Source of the DNA: Sphingomonas sp. S2-65 | Lineage (GTDB): Bacteria > Pseudomonadota > Alphaproteobacteria > Sphingomonadales > Sphingomonadaceae | Assembly (NCBI RefSeq): GCF_021513175.1 | Contig: NZ_CP090953.1 | Location: forward strand, 2,228,501 to 2,292,500 | Reading direction: 5' to 3' | Length of the DNA: 64,000 nt | In this document: piece by piece, positions 1 to 9,165 of the stretch | Layout: each line of letters starts with the position of its first letter | Numbering within the stretch: position 1 is the first letter of the stretch | Notes under the pieces: generated by a model | What the model was told of the DNA's origin: nothing | Databases searched by the model: none | Seen by the model: the letters and a program-made list of their open reading frames with translations, nothing else | Program-made: the position numbers and the translations under genes

Positions 1-437
1 CGCCGGCGCGGCCACGACGCTCGCCTGAAACCGGTGATCGTCCAATCGCTTCTGACAGCAAGGGACAATTCATGCGCCCGGCCCTGTTCCCGGCTTGCTC
101 CCGATTGCACCTCGAGGAGCGGCGGAGGCCTTACACGCAAGCCTGAAAGCCGGTTCTGCGCGGAGCGTCCTGCGGAGAAGTGTCCAGCGCGTCTGCCCCG
201 GAAAGCGAACGCCTAGGCTCGGAACCCTGCTGCGGACACTCGTTCATCAACGCGGCCGCGCTTTTCGGAAAGCCGGGTCGGACCACCTGAACGGCTTAGA
301 TAGGTGGTTTGCCGGCCGGCGGCTTCAGGAAAGGCGGCCGCGGTTTGTGGCGGTCTTCCGTCGTGCTTCCCCAAAAAGCTTGGTTTCGAGAATGGCGGCA
401 GCTCGTAGCCGCAGCGGCAAAGCCGCGATCACGCGGC
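1..437. other. Intergenic, no supported gene
   Basis: I see no convincing gene here. Bases 2-28 could be the last codons of a plus-strand gene entering from the left (reading AGAATTLA then stop), but eight residues cannot be assigned. The rest is GC-rich with several open but unrecognisable frames. Confidence 0.4.
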
Positions 438-1241
438 CTATCCCCGTCGCGCCACGCCGATCAACGCGGTGGAAGGGATCGGAAGCTGCGGCCGCCCGCC
501 GGCCATTCGACGCACTTCAGAGACGATCATGTCTTTCTGCGTGGCGTCCAAGCTCGTCCAATCGGGTGATGGGCCAAAAAGCCCGTCAGGGTGGTCCAAC
601 ATCTCCATGTTCAGGTCAAAGTCGCGGGTCACTCGCTCGATGTGCGGATCACGATAGCCCGCTTTGACCAACTCGCAGGCAAAGCCGTTCACCGAGCTGA
701 GAATCGTCATCGCCTCCGGCATCGGGGACAGATCGCGCTCTGTGAACAATTTCCGGATGAGTTGGCCGAGCAGCATGAAGGCGCCAGCGCCGCGATCCTG
801 CCAGACCGCGACGACGCCGTATCCGCCGGGTCGTGTGACCCGCGCCATCTCAGCCAGTCCCTTGCGCCAGTTCGGGAACATGAACACGCCGAAGATCGAG
901 AACACGGCGTCGAAGCCGGCATCGGGCAGGTCGAGGGCCTGGCCATCCATGACCCGCGCCTCGACGTTCGGCACCGCCTTGGACGCGATACGCGCGACCA
1001 TGCCTGGCGAGAAGTCGGTTGCGAGAACCCGCGCTCCCGTCCGTGCAGCGGCCAGGGCGAGCGCGCCGGTTCCGGCTGCAATGTCGAGCACGCGGCACTC
1101 GGGCGTCAGCGGCACAAGGGCCAGCGCAGCCTCGACATAGCGTGCAGTGTAGGGATGCGCCGCCTTTTCGTATCGCTCCGCCGCGCTGTTCCAATGGTCG
1201 GCCTTGTCGAATTCGCGCATTCCTTGTGTCCCATGACTCAT
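438..1241 (-). CDS. class I SAM-dependent methyltransferase
   Basis: A 267-residue protein with a Rossmann-type methyltransferase fold of the UbiE/Methyltransf_11 kind. SAM motif I (VLDIAAGTG) is at residues 51-59, the acidic residue ending strand 2 is D76 (ATDFSPGM), then MDGQALDLPDAGFDAVFS and the post-motif ARVTRPGGYG. It is cytoplasmic. The substrate cannot be predicted. The start ATG lies 65 bp from the divergent Rrf2-type regulator, and an inverted repeat in that gap suggests the regulator controls this gene. This pairing is inference. Confidence 0.88.
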   Translation of the reverse strand: MSHGTQGMREFDKADHWNSAAERYEKAAHPYTARYVEAALALVPLTPECRVLDIAAGTGALALAAARTGARVLATDFSPGMVARIASKAVPNVEARVMDGQALDLPDAGFDAVFSIFGVFMFPNWRKGLAEMARVTRPGGYGVVAVWQDRGAGAFMLLGQLIRKLFTERDLSPMPEAMTILSSVNGFACELVKAGYRDPHIERVTRDFDLNMEMLDHPDGLFGPSPDWTSLDATQKDMIVSEVRRMAGGRPQLPIPSTALIGVARRG

Positions 1242-1253
1242 GCAACCTATCGA

Positions 1254-1265
1254 GTATCGAGATAC
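1254..1265. promoter_or_regulatory. candidate operator for the Rrf2-type regulator
   Basis: The inverted repeat GTATC-GA-GATAC sits midway between two divergent genes and is embedded in tandem TATCGAG units starting near 1248. Position and symmetry fit an autoregulatory operator controlling both the methyltransferase and the regulator. No binding data. Confidence 0.45.
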
Positions 1266-1306
1266 CGAGAGCTTGCCAAGTCGATGTAAGCAACGAAGGT
1301 GGCATC

Positions 1307-1741
1307 ATGCGGAACGACGGTCGCCTCTCTCGTATGTTGCACGTGCTGATCCATATGGCGCGGCACGACGATCCGATGACCTCCGAGACGATCGCTCGGA
1401 TGCTCGGCACAAATCCTGTCCTGATCCGGCGCACGATGTCGGGGCTGCGGGATGCGGGCTACGTCAGATCGGAAAAGGGGCACGGCGGCGGTTGGTCTAT
1501 CTCGAGCGATCTGAATGCGGTGACGCTGTTGGACGTGCATCGTGCCGTTGGCGGCCCCCGTCTTTTCGCAATCGGAATCGAGCATCCCGAGCCCGGCTGC
1601 CAGGTCGCCAGCATTGTCAACGAAGCCTTGGGCGACGCGCTACAGGAGGCAGAGCGGCTGCTCGTCACGCGCTTGGAATCGGTTAGCCTCGCCGCACTCG
1701 TCCAGACCTTCAATGATCGCCACGACAGCGTCGAGAGCTAG
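1307..1741 (+). CDS. Rrf2 family transcriptional regulator
   Basis: A 144-residue DNA-binding protein. Residues about 8-60 form the winged helix-turn-helix (MTSETIARMLGTNPVLIRRT, then GLRDAGYVRSEKGHGGGW), the classic Rrf2 wing with its GGG turn. Only one cysteine is present (PGCQ), so it is unlikely to hold an Fe-S cluster as IscR or NsrR do; it resembles cluster-free members such as YwnA. The ATG at 1307 is chosen because the family starts right before the first helix. It is divergent from the methyltransferase, its probable target. Confidence 0.85.
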   Translation: MRNDGRLSRMLHVLIHMARHDDPMTSETIARMLGTNPVLIRRTMSGLRDAGYVRSEKGHGGGWSISSDLNAVTLLDVHRAVGGPRLFAIGIEHPEPGCQVASIVNEALGDALQEAERLLVTRLESVSLAALVQTFNDRHDSVES

Positions 1742-1821
1742 CTGAACCAGGACTTCCCCGATTGCGATGCGATCGGGACTGCCCGCGCCCTCCGGCTAGG
1801 CATGCTTATCTGGCAAATCCC

Positions 1822-2349
1822 TTAGATGAAGCCTTGATCCGCCAGCAGAGCGGCCAGCTCGATGTCAGAGCAGGACTCAAGGCTCAACAACGCAACATAT
1901 GGGTCACCATCGAGGCCAAGCACTGTGGCAAATGCCGGCTCGGTCTTCATGCCATCCTTACGCCGCGTCATCACTGAATTACGAAAGGTATCACCACCAC
2001 AGGCGAGCAGCCTTTGCTCGACGAGAAAATGCCGCCATCCAAATTGCTCAGATATTGGGGACGCCTGACCGAAAATCTCGATGACCCAACCAGCATGGGC
2101 AAATTTGGCAACGACCGGCCGTGCACCCCCGATCCACTGCCACATGCGAAACTCCGGGCGCAGGCCAAAGGCGTTCCAGACTGCGCACGTGAAGGCGTCC
2201 GCATCGGGTGCGAAGCAGATAACATCTATATCGCTCGTCGGAAGATCCAAGGCGAGTGGCGGTGTGCCGACAACATGAGGACTGAACGCGGACAGCTTCG
2301 CCAAAATCTCCGTTCGTTCCAACGCCTCCAGATAGTGCACCCTTTCCAT
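1822..2349 (-). CDS. DUF4269 family protein
   Basis: A 175-residue protein resembling DUF4269. After an N-terminal helix (YLEALERTEILAKL) comes GTPPLALDLPTSDIDVICF, which looks like a nucleotidyltransferase-type SDxD strand. The start at 2349 is supported by AGGA five bases upstream; the open frame continues further but reads as low-complexity. No partner gene is evident. Biochemical function is unknown; a nucleotidyltransferase-like fold is inference from the SDIDV motif. Confidence 0.7.
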   Translation of the reverse strand: MERVHYLEALERTEILAKLSAFSPHVVGTPPLALDLPTSDIDVICFAPDADAFTCAVWNAFGLRPEFRMWQWIGGARPVVAKFAHAGWVIEIFGQASPISEQFGWRHFLVEQRLLACGGDTFRNSVMTRRKDGMKTEPAFATVLGLDGDPYVALLSLESCSDIELAALLADQGFI

Positions 2350-2604
2350 GAAGGTCCTGTAGGTGGCGCCTCGGGGCCTGCAAAGGCCGACCCCGGTCTC
2401 AAGGGCTTCCTTCAAAGAAGATCCTGATGAGGCTGCACGATTGCCGTCCTTCCCCGCCAGATAAACGGAGGTCCGCCGCCGGGTTCCACTCGAACAGAGC
2501 GGAGTTGCCAACATTGGGGCGACTCCTGCCGGTTCGACGAGCGGCGAAGGAGGTGGCGGGGCCGGTGTCTCGTTGGGCCAAGCAGGACAGACTCGGCCCG
2601 GCAG

Positions 2605-3060
2605 TCACGCTAAATGCTGGTTCACCGGCGACGTGATCCCGACACCGGTTAGCTTGTCGCGCTTCGCTACCCTGAACACGGCGTAACCAAGCGCTCCGGA
2701 TAGCAGCGATCCAGCCAGCACCCCGATCTTCGCCTCCGACTGAAGCGATAGGTTCTCAGGGAAGGCAAGCAGGGTGATGAAGATCCCGCACGGCATTGCA
2801 ACGCCCAGGATTTGAAGCCACCCCGCGTTAGCGGCTGCGTCCGCGAGACCGAGCCGAACCGCAAGGGTAGCAAAGCCGAAAACGCTTGCCACTTTGCCGG
2901 CCAGAAGGCCGAGAGCAACGCCCGACGTCACCGGAGCCTAACGCTCCTGGCGGCAGGCCCAGCACTGGGACGGCCGCATTCGCTAGCCCAAAAATCGGCA
3001 CCACAAAAAAGCCGACCGGAAGATGCAAAATGTGCTTCAGCCGGTGTAGCCGGCTTGTGC
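2605..3060 (-). pseudogene. nhaA: nhaA Na+/H+ antiporter relic
   Basis: The 3-prime part of a sodium/proton antiporter NhaA, in two frames. The upstream frame reads HLPVGFFVVPIFGLANAAVP (a typical NhaA helix), then after about base 2935 the similarity moves into another frame: GVALGLLAGKVASVFGFA, then LGVAMPCGIFITLLAF and AKIGVLAGSLLSGALGYAV. About 150 codons of a roughly 390-residue family remain, and the 5-prime half is missing. Both truncation and frameshift make it non-functional. Confidence 0.8.
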
Positions 3061-3112
3061 TGTCCGCATAGGGACGGCTTGGAGGGCATTGTGTGACCAC
3101 CGAAAGCTCGGA

Positions 3113-3664
3113 TTAGTTGTTCGGTTTCGTTGATCCGCGCGGAAATTCCACGCCCGCAAACTCGGGATATGTTTCGCGCAGGACGAGCACTTGCTCAGCC
3201 TCGTCTATGCGGACGAGGTACCAACTGCCGTTTTCCTGCAAAGCAAGAGTCGACGACTTGCTCAGGATCCGCCCGGCTCCAGGCACCTCAACGACGGTTT
3301 CGGTTGGAATCAACATGTAGTTCCTGCGCTTGTTCGGCGTGACCCCCGCCGTCGCGCTACTTAAGGTCATTCGGAATGAGACGATTTTCACGTGCTTCAT
3401 CGCCTCGGCGACTTGTTGCCTGAATGACGGCTTCACATCAGCTGGCGACAAGCCGAATTTCTTTGCGATCACGCCGAGCAGGCGAGGAGGAACGAAGTCG
3501 AGGCTGTCGTCCGTCCGCCCCTCCCGCATCATCTTGTCAAATGCGCTAATTCTACTTTGAATGGCTGCGTGGTCGGTTTGCGTGATGCTCTGCGCCGCGA
3601 CGGGCGGTGACGGTATGCCGGCCAGCGCCACGAGAAAGCACACAGCTAATCGAACCATGATCAT
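3113..3664 (-). CDS. exported hypothetical protein
   Basis: A 183-residue protein with an N-terminal signal peptide (MVRLAVCFLVALAGIPS, then a likely cut after VAAQ). The mature part carries helix-rich sequence then alternating strands (RNYMLIPTETVVEVPGAG, SWYLVRIDEAEQ). I do not recognise the family; the strand pattern and closing YLVRIDE resemble small periplasmic proteins of DUF-type. It lies directly downstream of nothing obvious and next to the nhaA relic. Confidence 0.7.
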   Translation of the reverse strand: MIMVRLAVCFLVALAGIPSPPVAAQSITQTDHAAIQSRISAFDKMMREGRTDDSLDFVPPRLLGVIAKKFGLSPADVKPSFRQQVAEAMKHVKIVSFRMTLSSATAGVTPNKRRNYMLIPTETVVEVPGAGRILSKSSTLALQENGSWYLVRIDEAEQVLVLRETYPEFAGVEFPRGSTKPNN

Positions 3665-4130
3665 TCCTATCGGGGCGATCTCACGCAGATTGAGGCTTAA
3701 GTCGTATGTGGCCGCGGTGTTTGCCGCAACTCCCCTGGCGTTGATGCAGGTCGATCTACTTGCGTATCGAGTGGGGCTGCGGAACTCCGCACTCGCTCGG
3801 GGTTGCGCAACGCGGACCGGGTCTCAACCTTCACGCGCGACGCGAGTTCGTGAGCCAAGCGGCATGACGACCGGTTCTAAGCCGCGCGGAAGCCCGAGCG
3901 TCGGCAGTTGCAGCGCAAGCTGCCCAGCCGCTTGGCGACTGCAACAGAGGCAAATGTGGGCGTCTCTTAGTAGTTTCCGGCTCCCCATTTAAACCATGCG
4001 TTCATGTCGGGCGGCAGAGGTGGCGGCGGGTGGCAGACCTCCGCCCCAAGTCGGGCGTTTTTCGAAAAGGACCGAGTTTAAAGAACCCCGCCTGCTTTTC
4101 GGGCTGACCTCATCCCTCTATGGCCAACCT
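3665..4130. other. Intergenic, divergent promoter region
   Basis: 466 bases between the exported protein and the LysR gene. It must hold their promoters, but I could not pick convincing -35/-10 pairs. Open frames here are unrecognisable and low-complexity. Confidence 0.4.
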
Positions 4131-5039
4131 ATGGATGTAGCTGGCTTTGACCTGAACTTGTTGAAGGCATTCGATGCCGTTTATGCGGAGCGCAACGTGA
4201 CCCGGGCGGGTCAGCGCATCGGTTTGAGCCAGTCGGCGATGAGCGGTGCGCTCACTCGTCTGCGCGAAGTATTCAACGACGAACTGTTCGTACGGTCGTC
4301 AACGGGGATGCAGCCAACGCCGCGCGCCGAGGATCTTGCCGGCCCCATTGCGGCTTCACTCCGCCTCATGCAATCCGTCCTGCAGGCCGATGGCTTCGAC
4401 CCAGCGAATGCAGATCACATCGTGGCGATCGCAATGACCGACTACGCTGCATTCGTTTTGCTGCCCCCGCTGCTGGCGCGGCTTGCGGTTGAAGCTCCTC
4501 GTCTCGATGTGCGGGTACGCGGCATCTTCAGCAAAGACGAAGTCGTCGACCTCCTCGACAGTGGCGAGGTAAGCCTTGCACTCAGCGTTCCCGTCGACGC
4601 CTCGGCACGCATCCTCACACGCCCGCTGCTCCGGGAAGGTTTCGCATGCATCGCGCGGCCCGGGCATCCAGCCTTCGTAAAGGATGCCAACATCGAGGCG
4701 TTCGCGGCGGCTTCCCATCTCCTAGTGTCGCCTGAGGGAGATCGCGCGGGGCTGGTCGACCGCAAACTTGCGGCGCTCGGGTTGGCTCGCCGGGTCGTGT
4801 TGAGCCTGCCGCAGTTCCTGGTCGCGCCGTTCGTCGTCGCCGATACCGATCTGATCGCGACGCTTGCATCGCGCGTAGCGCGGCGGTTCGCTGCGGCCAA
4901 TCTGGGCATCGTCGTGCACGAGCCGCCGATCGCGCTGCCCGACTGGCCGCTGGCGATGATGTGGCATCGCCGGGTGGATGATCATCCCGCCACGGTCTGG
5001 CTGCGCGACTGCATCGCCGGGATCGCCGCGTCAGCCTGA
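4131..5039 (+). CDS. LysR family transcriptional regulator
   Basis: A 302-residue LysR regulator. The winged helix is at residues 5-65 (FDLNLLKAFDAVYAERNVTR, AGQRIGLSQSAMSGALTRLR) and the periplasmic-binding-like effector domain follows (FVRSSTGMQPTPRAEDL onward). The NodD/SyrM-like spacing and the phrase FDLNLLKAFD fit the subgroup near NodD and LeuO. The ATG at 4131 matches the family start. The SDR gene follows 97 bp downstream on the same strand and may be its target or be co-transcribed; the effector is unknown. Confidence 0.88.
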   Translation: MDVAGFDLNLLKAFDAVYAERNVTRAGQRIGLSQSAMSGALTRLREVFNDELFVRSSTGMQPTPRAEDLAGPIAASLRLMQSVLQADGFDPANADHIVAIAMTDYAAFVLLPPLLARLAVEAPRLDVRVRGIFSKDEVVDLLDSGEVSLALSVPVDASARILTRPLLREGFACIARPGHPAFVKDANIEAFAAASHLLVSPEGDRAGLVDRKLAALGLARRVVLSLPQFLVAPFVVADTDLIATLASRVARRFAAANLGIVVHEPPIALPDWPLAMMWHRRVDDHPATVWLRDCIAGIAASA

Positions 5040-5136
5040 CCCATCGGCTGAGCCGATGACGGCCTATCATTTCTCGCGATTTCACGCCGCGCCGCCGTTC
5101 CGCTCTACGTCGCAGCACAGACAATGAGGTGCTGAC

Positions 5137-6027
5137 ATGCGTGTAATGGTAACGGGTGCTACGGGATTGATCGGCGGCGCGGTGGCACGTCGATTGGCGG
5201 CGGCGGGGCATGACGTGGTGGGGCTTGCGCGTTCGCAGGCCAGCGCGGTCAAGCTGACCGACATGGGCTTTCAAGCGGTCCGCGGCGACCTGGAGGATGC
5301 GCCAAGCATCGCCAGCGCGGTCCGCGGCGTCGATGCGATCGTTCACGCCGCATCGCCGAATGACCAGAACAGCGCGGCTTATGACGAAGCGGCGACCCGC
5401 GCGATCATTGATGCGTTGCGCGGCACGGCGAAGCGCTTTCTCTACACGAGCGGCTGCTTCCTGTACGGCGCCACCGGCGATACGCCCGCGACCGAAGATA
5501 GCCCGCTGGATCCGCTCGAGCTGGTGCGCTTTCGCCAAGCGCTAGAAGCGGAGATCCTTGGCGCTGCAGCCGATGGCGTTCACGGCATCATCATCCGTCC
5601 CGCCTGGGTCTACGGCAGCTACGCCTGGACCACGATGATGATGTACGGATCGGCGCAGGAGCATGGCGCTGCGCGTTACGTCGGCAATGGGCAGAACCGT
5701 TGGACGTGCGTGCATGTCGATGATCTCGCCGACCTCTATCTGCTCGCGCTCGAAAAGGCCCCGGCAGCCTCAATCTTTAACGGCGCTCACGGCGGCGCTA
5801 TCCCGCTGATCGAGATTGCACGCGCCGCCAGCGAGGGCGCTGGCACCGAGGGCCGCGTGGCGGAATGGCCGCTGGAGGAAGCACGGCAGGCGCTCGGAGG
5901 CTTCGCGGACGCGATTGCGTGCGATCAGGTGGTCTCGGGCGAGCGCGCCGAACGTGAACTTGGTTGGCGTCCATCGCGGCGTTCGATCCTCGAGGAACTG
6001 CGCTCCTACGATCCGCCAGCAGCATAA
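5137..6027 (+). CDS. NAD(P)-dependent epimerase/dehydratase-like SDR
   Basis: A 296-residue extended/atypical short-chain dehydrogenase. The cofactor motif TGATGLIG is at residues 6-13, followed by GLARS and DLED, then VDAIVHAAS. The usual catalytic YxxxK is not seen at the expected place: the segment reads ELVRFRQALEAEIL with Arg where Tyr is expected, so it may be a catalytically divergent or NAD-sensing member. It ends with a typical C-terminal substrate region (ERELGWRPSRRSILEEL). It lies downstream of a LysR regulator. Confidence 0.85.
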   Translation: MRVMVTGATGLIGGAVARRLAAAGHDVVGLARSQASAVKLTDMGFQAVRGDLEDAPSIASAVRGVDAIVHAASPNDQNSAAYDEAATRAIIDALRGTAKRFLYTSGCFLYGATGDTPATEDSPLDPLELVRFRQALEAEILGAAADGVHGIIIRPAWVYGSYAWTTMMMYGSAQEHGAARYVGNGQNRWTCVHVDDLADLYLLALEKAPAASIFNGAHGGAIPLIEIARAASEGAGTEGRVAEWPLEEARQALGGFADAIACDQVVSGERAERELGWRPSRRSILEELRSYDPPAA

Positions 6028-6089
6028 TCGCAAGTCCTCGATAGCTGCCGTCCCGGAAAACGATGGTATGTCGGGAATCGGCACTGGCC

Positions 6090-6986
6090 CTAAACCGCCG
6101 CTTTCAACTGTCGGGGAGTCTTACCGTGAACGGCTTGCACGCGACGCGAAAAATGTGATCGTGAAGCATAGCCGGCGGCTTGAGCCGCCTGCATCACGGA
6201 ATAGCCGGACGATCCAAGGAGCGCGCCTGCCGCCCTCATGCGGACGGACAGCAACACCTCTCGGAACGATGCTCCTGCGCCGGCCAACTGCCGGCGGAGC
6301 GTGGAAGCGCCGATGCCGAGTTCGGCTGCGACCTCACCGACCTGCCATGGGTGGCTTGGATCGGCGTAGATGATCGCTTCAACTTGTTCCCTTCGGCCGA
6401 CCGCCATCAGAACCCCGGCCACAGGCGTCACCGCCACCAGCAGCAGAACTTCGAGGACGCGATAGCGCGCCAGGGTCTCGGCTACCGCAACAACACCTAT
6501 CCCGCTCAAAGCACTGGCGGCATGGCCATATGCCTCAACAAGCGCGGGTGACAGCTCGACGTCGAGCCGGTCGGGTATCCGGCCCGTGACCGGCAGATGG
6601 CGCAGGTTGCTGCGCAGCGCTTGGCGAAGAACGTCATCGACCGTGATGCAAATCGACTCATACCGGCCGGATGCGGGATCGGGGATGTTCACCATATCGA
6701 AGTTCATTCCAGCTGGGATGACGAACGGGACACCTGCTGGGAATGCCTGTGCAACGTCGCCGTGCCAGATTTCCTTGGTGCCGCTCAACACCACGACGAC
6801 TGCTGGATGCTCCATCCGGCTGCGGGCAATGCGTTCGCGCTCTTGAACGCAATAGCCGAAAACGCGAACGCCGCTGTCTGTGCCGTGGGACACAGTGCCA
6901 TGCACGCCAGCCGGCGCACGAAGGCCACTCAAACGGCTCAACAGTGAGGCGCGCAACTCGTTCTGATCGAGGGCAGTGATAGGCAT
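6090..6986 (-). CDS. AraC family transcriptional regulator
   Basis: A 298-residue regulator with an N-terminal cupin-like sensor (AraC_N type; EHPAVVVVLSGTKEIWHG, AFPAGVPFVIPAGMNFDM) and a C-terminal double HTH (VGEVAAELGIGASTLRRQL at about 220-238, YSVMQAAQAAGYASRSHFSR at about 265-284, KTPRQLK end). ATG 6986 is preferred over the GTG 33 bases upstream. It is divergent from the exported MBL-fold enzyme, 131 bp away, and probably controls it. Confidence 0.87.
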   Translation of the reverse strand: MPITALDQNELRASLLSRLSGLRAPAGVHGTVSHGTDSGVRVFGYCVQERERIARSRMEHPAVVVVLSGTKEIWHGDVAQAFPAGVPFVIPAGMNFDMVNIPDPASGRYESICITVDDVLRQALRSNLRHLPVTGRIPDRLDVELSPALVEAYGHAASALSGIGVVAVAETLARYRVLEVLLLVAVTPVAGVLMAVGRREQVEAIIYADPSHPWQVGEVAAELGIGASTLRRQLAGAGASFREVLLSVRMRAAGALLGSSGYSVMQAAQAAGYASRSHFSRRVQAVHGKTPRQLKAAV

Positions 6987-7117
6987 GGCGCGACAATCGC
7001 GCGACCGCTCGTACTTCACAAGAACGCCGCGAGCGTTTCGGGCGCAAACACGAGCAGAGCAGGCGCATGCGCTCTTTGCAGTGCGGGCATCTTCACACCG
7101 TGTCCAAGGAGAACGCC

Positions 7118-7966
7118 ATGCCTGTTTCGCTGTGGTCCCGCATTGTAGCGGGGTGCCTATCTCTTGCCGTTAGCGCGGGAGTTCAGGCCTCCGCCCCCAA
7201 AGCACAGGTGATGATCTGGCGCCTCGATTGTGGTCAGATCGCAATGAATGACGCTTCGCCATTGTCCGATACCGGCATCTACAACGGTCAAACCCGCCGC
7301 TTGAGCGTCGGCTGCTACCTAATCCGTCATGGCAAGGAGCTGATGCTGTGGGATGCCGGCCTGCCAATCTCGCTGCTAGGTAAGCCGATCGATCGTCAGC
7401 CGATCAGCCCAGCCTTATCCGTCGATCTTCCAGCCCAGCTTGCTCGGTTAGGCATCCGACCGGAAGATATTACCCGGCTGGGGTTGAGCCACTATCATTT
7501 CGACCATTCCGGCCAAGCAGCGACGTTCTCAGGTGCTACCTTGATGATCGGAGCTGCGGACTGGGCGGCGCTGCATTCCAAAAAGATGCCCTTCGGTGCG
7601 GACCCGGCGCTCCTTGCGCCCTGGCTGAATGGGAAAGGCAAGGTCGATCCAATCGAAGGCGACAGAGATGTCTTTGGCGACGGCTCGGTGGTCATCCTTG
7701 CGATGCCGGGGCATACTCCCGGCTCTGCCGCACTGTTGGTGCGACTGCCTGAAACTGGGCCCATCATCATGAGCGGCGACGTTGCGCATCTGGAAACGCA
7801 ATGGGCACTGTCGGCCGTGCCGACCTGGAACACGGAACGCGCTGATAGCTTAGCGTCTATGGATCGCTTGCAGAAGCTCGCGTCGAACCTCGGCGCCACG
7901 ATCATCGTTCAACACGATCCAGCCGATGTGCCAAAGCTTGCCACCTTCCCAGAAGCGTCTCGATAG
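7118..7966 (+). CDS. exported MBL-fold hydrolase, N-acyl-homoserine-lactonase-like
   Basis: A 282-residue metallo-beta-lactamase-fold enzyme with an N-terminal signal peptide (IVAGCLSLAVSAGVQASA), so periplasmic. The zinc motif HYHFDH is at residues 125-130 (HxHxDH); further ligands are in AMPGHTPGS, MSGDVAHLE and VQHDPAD. This ligand set and the N-terminal layout (WRLDCGQI, YLIRHG, LWDAGL) are those of the AiiA-type lactonase subfamily, but lactonase activity is inference and other lactones or esters are possible. SD AAGGAGA precedes the ATG at 7118. Divergent from an AraC regulator. Confidence 0.85.
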   Translation: MPVSLWSRIVAGCLSLAVSAGVQASAPKAQVMIWRLDCGQIAMNDASPLSDTGIYNGQTRRLSVGCYLIRHGKELMLWDAGLPISLLGKPIDRQPISPALSVDLPAQLARLGIRPEDITRLGLSHYHFDHSGQAATFSGATLMIGAADWAALHSKKMPFGADPALLAPWLNGKGKVDPIEGDRDVFGDGSVVILAMPGHTPGSAALLVRLPETGPIIMSGDVAHLETQWALSAVPTWNTERADSLASMDRLQKLASNLGATIIVQHDPADVPKLATFPEASR

Positions 7967-8602
7967 ACGGCAACCCTTTCCAATTGGGAACCCGAACCAG
8001 GAAAGCGAGCTTGCCTACCGCCCAAGCGACTTGTCCCGGTCCATTTCTCCAAACCTGTTCCCGGATTGCTCTTTCCCGAAATCGCTGGCGGGAGACGAAT
8101 AATGTGAACGAACTCGCCGAATGAAGCGCCGCTTTCGGTGACTCGAGATGCGTCTCTAATCGTCGTAGATTGGGGCGCTAGTTGCCGTCCGCTTTTCAGG
8201 CGGAGATCAGGCGGAAGCGGAGTTACGGTAATGCACAACGCGCTTCCGCCCTTTGCGCGTTAGCAGGGTATCGGCGCTACGACCGCTAACGCCCCATTCT
8301 TTGCCGTTCGCGTTCGGCGGACCGAAGCCTGAAGGCGGACCGGCAGCTAAGGCGCGGAAATGGACTTACGCCGTCGAGGCTTGTGCATCGACGTCGCTCG
8401 TGCCAGCTTGCCCTTGTCGAAAATGGTGGACCGGTTTTGGTGAGCCCCGGTCAGCTTCCGTATCCACGGATGCCGTAATCCAGCCTTCGGGCCGCGGACC
8501 ACGACGAGAGGTCGAGGTACGTCTTCTGTCCGTCGTCATTTTGACGGCGGGTTGGTGCACCTCTTCCTCCCGTCGTAGGCAACGGCGAAGAGGGCTTTTT
8601 CG
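7967..8602. other. Intergenic with a dispersed repeat copy
   Basis: 636 bases with no recognisable gene. It holds one clear copy of the sphingomonad dispersed repeat (8169-8197) and fragments of others near 8320-8350. Confidence 0.5.
8169..8197 (+). repeat. dispersed intergenic repeat copy
   Basis: ATTGGGGCGCTAGTTGCC followed by GTCCGCTTTTC. The first half nearly matches the copy at 55751 (ATTGGGGCGCGTAGCTGCCG). Confidence 0.6.
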
Positions 8603-9082
8603 ATGGACCTACACGATAGCTATACCGGCTTGTTCGCGCTTCTTTCCTGTTCTGGATGGATCGCGATGTTTGCCGCCAAGAAGAGCGGCCATCTCTGGCT
8701 CGGAAACTGTTTCGGGTTACTGTATCACTTAGCGTTGGCACCGGTCGTTCAAGCATTGCCTGCACCCGAGTTCGTGCGCATCGCGGGATATGTCTGGATA
8801 TTCTGTGATGCGTTGATCGATGTCGCGTCGATCAACGCCATGGGCGAGCGGGAGGTCTGGGCCCTTCGCATGGGAGTTCATATCCCTGCGTCCGCCTGGA
8901 TCATCGGCAGTTCGCTGCAGATGTCGGCGCTCCCGCTTGCCGTCGGCGTGGTTTTGGGCGGCGTGCTGGCGCTGCATGCCATTGCCGGGCCAGCGCTTCC
9001 CGACGCGAAGCGGAAATTGTTTCTCTTCGTCTTACCGGCCATGACCGCATGGCTGTGTCTCATAGCGTTCAGCGGCCGGTGA
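8603..9082 (+). CDS. small integral membrane protein
   Basis: A 159-residue hydrophobic protein with four to five predicted membrane segments: about residues 8-25 (GLFALLSCSGWIAMFAA), 35-55, 60-76 (IAGYVWIFCDALIDVAS), 92-125 (PLAVGVVLGGVLALHAIAGP) and 137-156 (LFLFVLPAMTAWLCLIAF). I do not recognise the family. It is followed 83 bp later by an exported cupin on the same strand. Confidence 0.72.
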   Translation: MDLHDSYTGLFALLSCSGWIAMFAAKKSGHLWLGNCFGLLYHLALAPVVQALPAPEFVRIAGYVWIFCDALIDVASINAMGEREVWALRMGVHIPASAWIIGSSLQMSALPLAVGVVLGGVLALHAIAGPALPDAKRKLFLFVLPAMTAWLCLIAFSGR

Positions 9083-9165
9083 AGTCGTCGATGACCCGAC
9101 GCTCTGGACCCCGTCTCAAGCAAGAGTTTTACGTCACCAACAGGCCAATCAAAAGGGGATCAGCT

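Noticed and set aside
1..28. Tail of a gene entering from the left
   Set aside because: Only nine codons, no way to identify or confirm it.
4615..5538. Long minus-strand frame across LysR and SDR starts
   Set aside because: Covers two intact opposite-strand genes and their gap; shadow.
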